This document shows, piece after piece, positions 10,253 to 20,900 of a stretch of DNA of 64,000 nucleotides. Location: assembly GCA_035772405.1 (NCBI GenBank), contig JAYKKM010000009.1, positions 1,962,001-2,026,000 of the forward strand, given 5' to 3'. This DNA is from Chrysogorgia sp. JL179-B06. Lineage: Eukaryota; Cnidaria; Anthozoa; Scleralcyonacea; Chrysogorgiidae. Position numbers and translations under genes: made by a program. The notes beneath the pieces were generated by a model. It was not told the DNA's origin. It was given only the letters and a program-made list of their open reading frames with translations, and did not search any database. Positions within the stretch are counted from its first letter, which is position 1. Each line of letters opens with the position of its first letter.

Positions 10253-11285
10253 GGATGGGAAGTGCAAACTGGTTGGACGCTATAACTTTGTTGAAATCTG
10301 ATAATGGACTGGACCATATCACCGATAATCTTTGTAAGTAGGCTTTGGCTGCACTCTGTAGAACTACAGCATCCTCCTGTTTCACGGTTTCCCTAGGAAC
10401 TTATAATAGGATCCATCTTTTAGACTGTTAATCCTATCCGAGTCTCCTACTTCCATAGCTGACGTCTTCGTATCCATACATCCTCTTTTAACGTGGAGCA
10501 TTTCTCTCATTCCATTCGAGGCCAACATCTGCCATCCAGGACTTGGTTGATCTCAGCACTCTTTCTAGTTTGCCACGGGAAGCTGCGAACATTTTCAAAT
10601 TGTCAATGTATAGTAGATCTGTTATCTTCATTCTAATGTGTTTGGACAGGATGTATCCTTCTGTACCCTTCAACTTCCACGCTATCGGATTGATGCATAG
10701 CGCATCACCTTGTGGGAGGCCTTTATTTAATCGTATCAGTTCCGAGATTTCGTCACCTTGTCTTGTATTAGCTTTTATTCTTGTGTTCCAGCTTGAACAA
10801 GTTTTTCCTTGTTTCTTCCATCCTTTGTATAATAGAAAAGCCATTACCACGGCGTACAGAATGCTATTTGCTAGCCATAGCCATCCGAACGGGTTTCTTG
10901 CTGGATCAGTGTGATTTTGATTTTAAGAGCTCATCAATGGCTTTGTTGATATTCTAAATGTCATTATCGCTTGGTATTTTCTTTGTTCTCGTGTCATTTC
11001 TTTGTTCACGCTCGATTGGTAAAGTCCCCCTGCGACTGCGCTTCCGATGTAAATATCGGGTGCGCTATTCTTAGGATACTCTCCACTTCTTTGTCAACTG
11101 ACATCTAGATTGGTCCCTTGGGATCTTCCATGCTTACAGGTGTGTAATGAGATTCAGAGTTTTCCAAATACCGACCCGAAATTGGTTGCGTTTCATAATC
11201 TATTCTTTCTGTAGATTCTGTATTTTCCAGCGATCAGCTATCGTTTCCCAGACGGTTTCCCATGGTTTTCTTCAGACTTGCCGCC
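10253..11285 (-). pseudogene. REL-type non-LTR retrotransposon, reverse-transcriptase half (decayed)
   Basis: On the minus strand, 10850-10488 encodes GLPQGDALC (reverse transcriptase motif 4) and ITDLLYIDNLKMFA, where the catalytic YxDD is changed to YIDN, then LRSTKSWMADVGLEWN. Upstream (to about 11285) other frames hold remnants such as ETQPISGRYLENSES interrupted by stops. The downstream half of the same element lies at 4206-2960, beyond the Harbinger insertion. The changed active site and the stops show that it is inactive. The layout (RT first, Cys-His and restriction-like endonuclease at the C-terminus) matches R2/NeSL-type elements, but the exact clade is not determined. Confidence 0.75.
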
Positions 11286-12580
11286 TGATTATTATTAATA
11301 ATTATTGATAAATTTTTCTTCAGTATTAGTGATGTTTTTATCACTAACAAAAATCACTGTATCATCAGTATACTTAACTCTTTCCTTCCCGGCCCTGTCA
11401 AAATGGGTTGTAGAAGACCCGCAAAGTCGTTAATCGAAAAACAGCACACGGTAACGCAAGATTAAAAATTGAAATTCGAAAAGCGCCAGGTGCATGAGAT
11501 GCACTCGCACACACCAAGTTTGATTTGATTTCATAAACAACTGTGCGATTGATGGCGTTTTGAATTTTCATGACGATACGCAGGCGTGCAAGATGGCGTT
11601 CTCTGGAAAAATGGAAGTTTTTCAACCTGATTTATGATAATTAATGTGTCTTATTCGGGAAATTTAAAAGCACAAGTAAATGGCAGTTTATATTGGGCTT
11701 TCAGAAAATGTATAGGTTTTGCAACAGTTATGGTTATTTCAAGAGATATCAATAGAACAAAGAGGTGGTTCAATTTTGGATGTTTTTCAGCCTGTCAGGA
11801 AAGAGTTAATAACCTTCGAATGTTGAACAGATTGAGATAGATCATTGAAGTATATTACAAAAAGTAATGTAGTCCTAAAATAGATCCCTGTGGAACACCA
11901 GTTCGCACATATTTCCTATCAGAAAGGGTATTCTTATACTGAACGTATTGGGATCTATTAAATAAATAATCCATGAACCATTCCTTTTCAATGTCCATAA
12001 TTCCATATTTAGATAATTTAGAAATTAATTTGCTATGTCCTATAGTGTCAAAAGCCTATAGTGTCAAAAGCTTTACTTAAGTCTAAGAATACAGCTCCTA
12101 GATTTTTCTGATCAACAGCTCTTCTCACACTATCCGTAAACAACATGGCAGCAAGTTCAGTAGATGTATAGCGTTTGAATCCAATGGTTGTCATTTAGTA
12201 GACTATTTGACTCAAGATAATTTGATAGTTGTTGATGAACTGCTTTTTCGATGATCTTCGAAATGGCTGGAATTATAGATATCGGTCGGTAATTATTTAC
12301 GTCGTTACGACTGCCAGTTTTATGAATAGGTATAACCTTTTCCGACGTCCATTCAGTTGGATAGACACCAGTAGCAAAAGACAGGTTTATCAAATGAGAT
12401 AAAGGCTGAGCGATAACTCTTGAACAATCTTTGAGAATAAATGGAGGTATATTGTGTAATCCAACAGACTTCTTTTTCTTTAGAGATGTAAGGTAATTTT
12501 CGACTTCAGCAGTTGTAAGAAGATTAAATCGGAAACGTTGATCAGTTTGTATAGCCATAGGAAATTCAAACTTCATAATT
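11286..12580 (-). pseudogene. CR1-like reverse transcriptase fragment, truncated at both ends
   Basis: Minus-strand ORF 12576-12157 carries the start of a CR1/L2-like reverse transcriptase (PTEWTSEKVIPIHKTG, NNYRPISIIPAISKIIEK). After a frameshift near 12180 it continues with AVFLDLSKAFDTI-like codons and VPQGSILG near 11900. The YTDDTVIFVSDKN motif at about 11373-11335 follows once the MITE at 11378-11805 is removed, which restores the frame exactly at its TTAA. The fragment stops soon after the YTDD motif. It ends in a run of TTA/TAA repeats (about 11290-11310), so the whole C-terminal part is absent. It adjoins the REL-type element. Confidence 0.82.
11378..11805. mobile_element. TTAA-flanked MITE inside the CR1-like RT
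   Basis: TTAA lies on both sides (11374-11377 and 11806-11809). The ends are inverted repeats: CTCTTTCCTTCCCGGCCCTG at the left, and CTCTTTCCTGACAGGCTG read from the right. It is 428 bp with no coding sequence. The TTAA duplication and CTCTTT-type ends fit a non-autonomous piggyBac-like or Kolobok-like element. Removing it with one TTAA makes the RT frame continuous through to the YTDD motif. Confidence 0.82.
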
Positions 12581-13600
12581 ATTTATAGTGTTACTTAATA
12601 ATCACTAATCAATATATACATAACTATACAGTACATAACATATCAAGTATCCGTTTTAAAGTTTTGTTATATGAACGTATAAAATGTATTGCTAAAAGTA
12701 CCTTGGGTTGCCACTATATGACAGTTTCAGAGCTCGGTAGGTTTGGCTACCAACACACTTGACCTGTTGGTACAGTTACCTGCAGAAAAAAAAAACAAAG
12801 TTGGAGTGATGGATCGCATGGAGAAGTCTTGTTGCGAAAATCCGAGAATCAACAGAAAATGAAAAAACCGTAAGTCAGATAACTTTCAATTTATGTTGCC
12901 AAAAGCAAAGGTTTCACAGTTGAACTTGTTAAATATATACACTTCATAATATTAAGATGTTCCGTTTCACGACCGCCCATACCAATAAATTTACGTCCAG
13001 TTTTCGGATGCTTTCTCATTGACTATTCATGTCACATCTTATCACAGTTCTCAACAGTACGAGCCACTGGTCCTGGCCAAAGTAGATGCAATTCATAGCT
13101 AGTGTTACATAAACTATAACTTGGCAACCTGGCCAATGGTCACTAGGACCACAAACGGCAATATTCAAATCGCTATCTGAAGTGAACAGTTGGCTGTTAG
13201 GACAATTTTTACATTAGGAATGAAATATGACTTACCTATGGAGCCATCGAAAATGTGTATAAATAACCTTACAACGCGATTTCTAAGTTGCAGTTTGCCG
13301 TAAAGTCAATCTAAAACTCTCTAATAATACTAGAACAACCTGAAGGAGTGCGGGCGACAGATCAAATTTGAAAATGGTCCATCGGAGAACTTTTGAACGT
13401 TATTTTAGGCCCTGAGCACTGATTTGTAGCCTAAATGTAAATAACATAGTATACTGTAATTGCCTAATAAACCCACAATTAATTAAAACTACATTTATAT
13501 ACTGAAATTTAATATAGGTACTTGAATGGCTTAACCCGATTGTGATGGTAGCAATAAACGAAGACTACTTCCCAGCCATTGGTATAAAATGTGAAACTCT
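12581..13600. other. Intergenic, no gene recognised
   Basis: AT-rich sequence without supported ORFs, splice pairs or repeats that I can identify. Confidence 0.4.
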
Positions 13601-14570
13601 CTGCCTCGTACCCAGGCGTCGCAATCCTTCCAAGGCGGAGGAGCGGGGCGAGAGAGGCGCGGACGGGCTGCTGGGAAGGCGGAGGAGCGGGGAACGCCTG
13701 GCAGATCCTGCAAGTGTTATGGCGGACAACTGCGTTTAATAGCGAACCGGAAAGCTCGAGAAATCCTTTCGATTATTCCAGAAGACCTACTCACTTGGGA
13801 GCAATTTTAGAATACCCATCCACTTTTGAAACCGCATTTAAAGGCAGAAATACAAACCAGGTTGCTCTAAAATCTCTTTAAATATAATGTCGAAGGTTTC
13901 TATTGTGTGTACTTGTTGTCGTTGTTGATAGTTATCAAAATTAAACGGGGTTTTAAAATAGTACGAAGTAATTGTATAATATGATGAACTTTCCGTAATT
14001 TGACTCCTTTTACCAACTGTCAACAGATAATTCGACAATTTAGCGGAGAGCGGAGTTCACCATTGCATCATATGCGAGTAAGGCGCAAACGATCGACTAA
14101 AGTTACACGCAAGAAAATTTCCATAGCGTCGAGGACGTTTTGTTGTGTTTTTTTGACAGAAATAAACAGAATGAATCGAGAGTCTATAATACACTACATA
14201 TAATGCTGATAACCAAACAATAGCATTATTTACATACCTTGCAAACTTAGCTTTTCACAGCTTTATTTACATCTTGAAGTGTAGACATCTTGAATTCATC
14301 AAGTGTCAATGGTCCTCAGACCCCCGAATAAACGCTCAGACAAAGGGATCAAGTGTTATTTATTACAACTGGGTCGAAAAAATAGCGAAATTTGAAAAAA
14401 CAGCGGTCAAATAGAACGACTTGCAAGAAACCGAACTTTCTTGCAAGAAACCGAGCAAGATCTGCCAGGCGTCTCAATTTCTCTCTCCGCCTTCCCAGCA
14501 GCCCGTCCGCGCCTCTCTCACCCCGCTCTTCCGCCTAGCCGCTCCTCTGCCTTGGCTGGGTACGAGGCAG
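13601..14570. mobile_element. Foldback element with GC-rich inverted arms
   Basis: The arms start CTGCCTCGTACCCAG at 13601 and, read on the other strand from 14570, CTGCCTCGTACCCAG. They stay similar for about 125 bp, sharing GAGAGAGGCGCGGACGGGCT and CGCCTGGCAGATC. They are strongly GC-rich in an AT-rich region and contain GGCGGAGGAGCGG-type repeats. The roughly 720-bp centre (about 13725-14445) is AT-rich and non-coding. A 13-bp core, CCTGGGTACGAGG, also occurs alone at about 32821, so the family is probably dispersed. The superfamily is not determined. Confidence 0.7.
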
Positions 14571-15498
14571 TGAAACTCTAAAGACCTTTGCGCAGACAAC
14601 AATGAAGGTGAAGCATCGCATGAAAATGCTGTTTGAATATCAAATAATATACAAATGAATACCTAAATATTTTTTTGTAGTGCGGTGGTAAGAAAATTAT
14701 GATATTTCCAGCGTACTTAAACAAGTTGACAGTAACAAACGAATGGTTTGATCGGTTTACCTATAAACTATAAAACTACACGTCAAATTGTTTTTGCCTT
14801 GGTTTTTGTTACTCATGGCACTGAGACATTTTCATTGCAATAATTGCGTTCTTAGTCCGTACCACCAATAAAACGCTGTAGTTATTTTTCCATGATGCCA
14901 AAGTGAGGCTTGTGATAAAAAATGGGAATATACAGTACTGTGCATGCACAATTACAATAACTCAGTCATTCACTTAAACATGAAAATTATGCTTTTCTGG
15001 TTTGAAAGAACATTTAAAATAAAAAAGTATTACTAATTTTGCAGCTTTTGGTCTGTTTGCTTTTTTTTTAGTTATTTCAATTGTTTTATGTAAATGACAC
15101 ATGTTAGGACCAAGACAAAAAGCATTTAATTTATTTTTTAAACGTTTCCGTTAATATTTGAACCATCATCACTAATCTAATTACAATTCAGCATGAAAGG
15201 ATTTTATTACATAAAAAGGAAGTAAATATTTTATGCTCCATATCTTAACTGTTCATGTTATATTAACTTCCTCTTTATCTAATATAAAAGATTGCACGCT
15301 TATTTGTATTTAGATTGATGATGGTTCAAGCATTCATATTGTTTTCCAACATTATCTTATATAGATATAATAAAGTATTGATTTTCTTAGAGGGTTTAAT
15401 TACATAATACTGCCGTATCCGACACTATAATGATGATATATTGTAAGGATACAGTATATACTTCTCATTTATCACAACTAACTTTGCAACTTTTTTAG
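14571..15498. other. Intergenic or intronic, no gene recognised
   Basis: AT-rich sequence without a supported ORF. It may be an intron or upstream sequence of the candidate exon at 15499. Confidence 0.35.
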
Positions 15499-17014
15499 GA
15501 GCTGACGACAAAACTAAAGGAGGAAACAGACAGCAAGGATTCTTCATCAATTTACTTTGCTAAAATTGAGAGCTGTACCAGTGAGGATCTAAGTGGCAGA
15601 GATAAGGCAATCACAAAGAATGTCCGATGGAAATTTCCAATCAAACTGTTCTGTGTAGATACCATTAAAATCATTGACGGTGAGTATTTATTTATTTGTT
15701 AACGCTTTATTTACAAACGGTAACACAAAATAGCATATATGCACAATGTATGTACATGTACTTGTAACTGTCACACTTTGAAAGATAAATGTGAGTTAGT
15801 CTGTTCAACATACTTTTTGTAAAGTTTTAAATGCCCTTATTTAAATTATTTCACACTACTGCATCAAATGCTCAATAGAAATAACTAATCTCAAATAAAA
15901 AGTTAAAAAAATACCATTTTTTTTAAACTTTTATGCAAGTATAATTTATCATTATACATTCAAACTTCTTTCACATTCGTCACTGGTCAATGCACTGCAG
16001 TTAATTTTCAATGTCTGAGCAACATCTGTTGGGAGGAGTCCAGAAAAAAACAATGTTGATAAAAATTCATTATACAATGTTAATCGCGAGACTTTACTAC
16101 TATTTGAACAACACTAAACTTGATCTGGATAATTATTTATGTTGTGCTCTTCCTCATCTAATTTTTTATTATTTTTTTTAATTATTGTTCACTTTTTTAA
16201 AGAGGACTACCTTGAAATAATTGCATTAAAACAAATAATTTTATAAGCACCTGACAGTCTTTAATTGACTAAAAATATATGCACCTCAGTCTCTTATGCA
16301 CCACCACCCACAAGCTAATTTGTATACTGACACCTATCTGATCATGAAGTCATGAACTTCAGTAAATATATCTTGCAATGCACACAGTAATTAATCTTTA
16401 ACATGTTTTGCTATAATAGTTACATAGCTGCTCTTAATTTTTAAAACAATGGTTCTTTTTTTTATTAACCATAGTGAATGGGCATATTTTTTTAGATAAT
16501 TCTAAAAATAACTTGAACTTGGTTATATAAATAAATACTATAAAGCAAAATTGTTTTAATATTTTACTTTTTTATAAGCTAATAATAAATTAGATAACTG
16601 ATAATTGTATTAAGGGATGTACAGGTAGTATGAGATAGGGCATTATAGGGAAGTGATGCTAAAAACATTTTTAAAATAATTATTTAGTAATAATTATTGC
16701 TGGTTTTCAGAAATTTGTAAAACAGAGCTGCATTGCCACCTATGTCCATCAGTAAGCGAATCACAAGATATATGAATGTATGTGATAAAATTATATCGTC
16801 AGATGTACAAGACATTATTCTTAACCTTGAAAGAGAGCTTGTCATTATGTCAAAAGGTAAAGATCAAACAGTAAACCTGTCAAATTATTTGAATATAAAA
16901 TATTTGATGGGTATAGATGAAATAACACGATACACATTCATTATATTTTACAAGAAGACTAACTGAAAATGAGGAAGATGATTCCCTTAGTGATGACACT
17001 GATACATTACAACT
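15499..17014 (+). CDS. Candidate exons of an unrecognised spliced gene
   Basis: A 181-bp open stretch at 15499-15679 is bounded by a good acceptor (TTTTTTAG) and donor (GACG|GTGAGT). It encodes a hydrophilic segment with SSIYFAKIESCTSEDLSG and NVRWKFPIKLF. A second candidate begins at about 16712 after TTTTCAG and continues in phase (EICKTELHCHLCPSV) but meets a stop soon after. A third, 16955-17014, lies between ATTTTACAAG and ACT|GTAAGT and encodes the acidic LTENEEDDSLSDDTDTLQL. I recognise no family. Splice context and codon content are the only support, and the exons may not all belong to one transcript. Confidence 0.3.
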
Positions 17015-17450
17015 GTAAGTCAAAAATGTATACTCAGTATGTACACACACGTAACACTGTACTATTTGTAGTTGTATACTATTAACTTACGATGTATATA
17101 TTTATTTATTGTGATACGTAGTACATGCAAGTTTCAAATTTTCCTATTTTCAACATATCCAACATATTTGCAGTAAAAATCAATTAACGCATTCACTCTC
17201 GACTTTCCAGGAGCTCGCCCACTGAGGAGTAAAATCATCTGCCGCTAGACAGTGTATTTAATAATAAACTATGCGAGTGAAAGGGTTAATCAATATATTA
17301 CATACAAACTCCTACAACCTGTTTTCTGACAAAGATTCTTTAAGGACCAAGTTGAAAGCTCAAACTTTATTTAAACTAAATCCAGAGAACACAATTAAAA
17401 AAAATTGTTCTAACAAACATTATGCTTGGATAACAAATAATATTCAAATC
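17015..17450. other. Intergenic or intronic, no gene recognised
   Basis: AT-rich sequence with no supported gene up to the start of the tRNA-derived SINE. Confidence 0.4.
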
Positions 17451-17670
17451 AGCTGTTGTTGTCTGGTGGTTACCACACATGTCTATGAGCTTGGAGACAC
17501 AGGTTCATATCCTGGGTCGGATCTCCCCGCAGGGTCTTAAAAATAATTGAGGAGAAAGTGCTGCCTTTGCAATAATATCAGCAAATGGTAAGACTTTCGG
17601 GTCTTCTCGGATAACGACCTTAAATAGTAGGCCCTCGGAACCCCTGTAATTGGACTTCTAGCCTGTTGGG

Positions 17671-17807
17671 TATAATGTTCACATAGTTACTTATTATTCG
17701 TTTATTTGGGTTTTCTTCAATACACTCTTGACTGTGAACTATCCGCTTCTCACCTTACATGTGCTTTCTAATGTATGTTAATTATGCTCATAATTATGAA
17801 CATTACA
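17671..17807 (-). repeat. LTR (3' LTR of the gypsy element)
   Basis: 137 bp, identical by eye to 22120-22256. On the minus strand it starts TGTAATGTTC and ends GAACATTATA. It is short for a gypsy LTR, as is common in Mag-like elements. Confidence 0.92.
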
Positions 17808-17914
17808 TCCCTCCTTTTCTCAGATAATAAAGGCAGTTCAACTATAAATATAAGTCAATGTCTGGACAAACAAAATGTGAACAATAATTAACATAATTAC
17901 TATAATGTTCTACT

Positions 17915-20900
17915 TTATATACTGTCACATCGATAATAGTTCGGATTTCTTCGCTCTCTTCTGGGGTACCGTCGTTCTATGTTTGGGTCTTCATTTCTGT
18001 TATCTCTTTCTTCCTCATGTCCGAGTTCAACATCATCTCTTTCCTCTTCTCCATGTTTTTCAACATCATCTATTTCTTCTTCAGCATTCTGGTTTGGTAT
18101 TGGTTTGAAAAATGACTGGTTTCGAGTAATAACTGGTCGTTCTGCTGTGATCATTGTCCCTTTTGTTTTCGTAATTCGAAGTGGTTTTGGATCAAAGTTA
18201 GTTGTGAACTTATTTTGTTTGTTTTGCTTCACTAATACATGGTTTCCTTTTTTCATGATAGTGACTTTGGCATTTCTTCGTCGATCTGCATATTCTTTCA
18301 TTTTCTTGCGTGCTTGTTCATCATGTTGTTCCACCGATTTGTCAAGGACATTCTTGTTGATTTTGGTGTCGATTTGTGGTAATTTTGTGCGAGTGTTGCG
18401 GCCAAACATCATTGTAGATGGTGCAACTTGAGTGGTGGCATGTGGAGTAGCTCTATAGTTAAGTAGAAATTTGTACATTTCGCGATGCCAATTTTGATTT
18501 TGAAGATGTGCGGTGCGTATCGCTTTCATTAATGGTTTCATGAAAGTCTCTGCTTCATTTGCTTGTGGCCATAGAGGAGTAATTTTTTTATGTTGGATGC
18601 CATTTTCGTCCATGAACTTCTTTATTTCTGCACTCTGAAATGGTGGACCATTATCAGAGATCACTTCTTTAGGTAAACCAAATGTAGCAAAAATTTCATC
18701 TAAACGAGGGATTAGACTGGATGCATTTGTTTTCTTCATAATCTTTACTGCAGGATATCGTGAACGTCCATCAATCAGTACAAGAAGGGTTTCACCGGTG
18801 GGTAGGGGGCCAAGAAAGTCGATGTAGACAGTATTAAAATTTTCTTTTGGTAATTCTCGCATTCGAAGGGGTTGTGGTGGCTTTTGACGACCTGTTGCTT
18901 GGCACGGTATACACGCATCAATTTTCTTTTGGACCAGTGAATCGATCAGCGGGAACCAAACTTTTTCTCGCATTAAGCTCTTTGTTTTTACAATTCCCTG
19001 ATGTCCAACATGGGCAAGACGTATTGCATCAGCACGTAATACCTTTGGTATGACAATGCGCGTCCCTCTTAGAATAATATCTTTGGCGGTGGAGACAGTA
19101 AGTTCATCTTTTACATTGCGGAGTAATTGTAATTCATGAAGGTCAACTTCGGGTTTTTCTGTGAAGTCCATAGATTCTAATCTACGCCACAAATTATCAT
19201 GAATTATGGTTGCTACTTCTTGTAATGTTGGATCATTAATTGTCGCATTCTTTATTGCTTGAAGTGTCATGGCTTTCGGTGTTGCTAAGTTTGCGATGAA
19301 CTGGATATATTTCTCAGAATATTCGCTTTCGTCTGGTGGTGTTGAGATTTCGTTGGTCATTGGATGTCTCGACATGTAGTCCGATGGATTATCATGTCCA
19401 GGACGATATTTAACTTGGAAATCATATGATTGTACTCGTAAACGCCATCGTTCAAGTCGTGCTGGTGAGTTACGTCGTGGGTGCTCGAAGATTGATACCA
19501 ATGGTTTGTGGTCGGTGTATAGTGTGAAATGAATTCCATACACAAATAGACGAAAGTGTTCACATCCGAAAACTATTGCTAGAGCTTCACGCTCAGTTTG
19601 GCTATATCGTTGTTCCACTTCTGTCAATGCGCGACTACCATAGGCGATAACACTTTCATCTTGTTCACCGGGTGTGCTTTGTAGTAATATTGCTGCAAGT
19701 CCAGTTGGCGATGCGTCCACAATTAGTTTCGTTTCTTTAGACGGGTCGAAGTAGGATAAAACTGTGTTCTTGGTCAATCTTTCTTGTAACTCTTGAAAGG
19801 CGTGTTGTTGCTTGCTTTTCCATTCGAACGTATTATTCTTTTTGGTAAGATGACGTAATGGGGCTGTCAATGTTGCCAGATCTTTGATGAATCTGCCACA
19901 ATATGTTACCATGCCTAGATAACTGCGAAGTTCTGAAACATTAGACGGGGGTTTCAGAGATTTTATTGCTTCAATCTTTTCTGGACACGGAGATATTCCT
20001 TTTTTGGAGAAAACATGGCCATAGAATGTGAGACTTGGCTTGTCAAATTCACATTTATCACCGTTAAATCGTAGATTTTTCTCATATGCGCGCTGTAAAA
20101 CGGCTTTTAAACTTCGGTCATGCTCTGCTTGTGTTCCGCCAAATACAAGTATATCATCGCTGATGTTGACACAACCTTCGATATCTTGAAAAGTTGTTTG
20201 GATAACATTTTGAAATATTTCGGCTGCACTGTTTGTGCCAAAATTTAGACGCTTGTATCTTTTGAGACCTTTGTGTGTTGCGAATGTAGTTATGTCTCGT
20301 GATTCTTCGTCAAGTTCTAGTTGGTGGTAGCCAGAACTTAGATCTAATTTGGAAAAATACGCGGCCCCGTTCAATTTGTGAATTAGATCTTCAGTGGTAG
20401 GCGAAGGATGTCGTTCCCGCAATATGGCTTTATTTGGTACTCGCATATCAATACAGAGGCGTATTTTCTCTGGGTTGTTAGGTTTTGGAAAACACACGAT
20501 GGGAGATACCCAAGTTGTAGGGCCTTTTATACTTTCAATGATATCTAAGGATTCTAGACGTTTTAGTTCTTTTGATAGTTTGTCTCTCATAGCAAACGGT
20601 ACTCTGCGAGCTTTTTGAATCGTGGGAGGCACAGTTTTGTCAATATGCAAATGAACTTGGTGATCTGTGAATTTTCCAATCCCTTGAAATAACTGGTCGT
20701 ATTTGGAAATTAATTCTTTCAAGCGTTTTGGCTTTTCCTTGATGTTAACTGGAGGCTTCTCAACGGTATTCAGTTGAGTTGGAGTTTGCGGTTTGACATT
20801 TGATACTTTATTTAGTTTCAATAATCCGAGGTCAATTGCAGTGTCTCCGCTTAGTAAACATCCGGCGCTACCATTTATTACGTAAAATCGTGCAAAGGAA

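Noticed and set aside
17452..17530. Genuine tRNA gene
   Set aside because: A and B boxes are present, but no cloverleaf with paired acceptor arms could be drawn, and it continues into a SINE body.
17905..18431. Plus-strand ORFs opposite the gypsy gag-pol
   Set aside because: Antisense shadows of the retrotransposon's C-terminal region.
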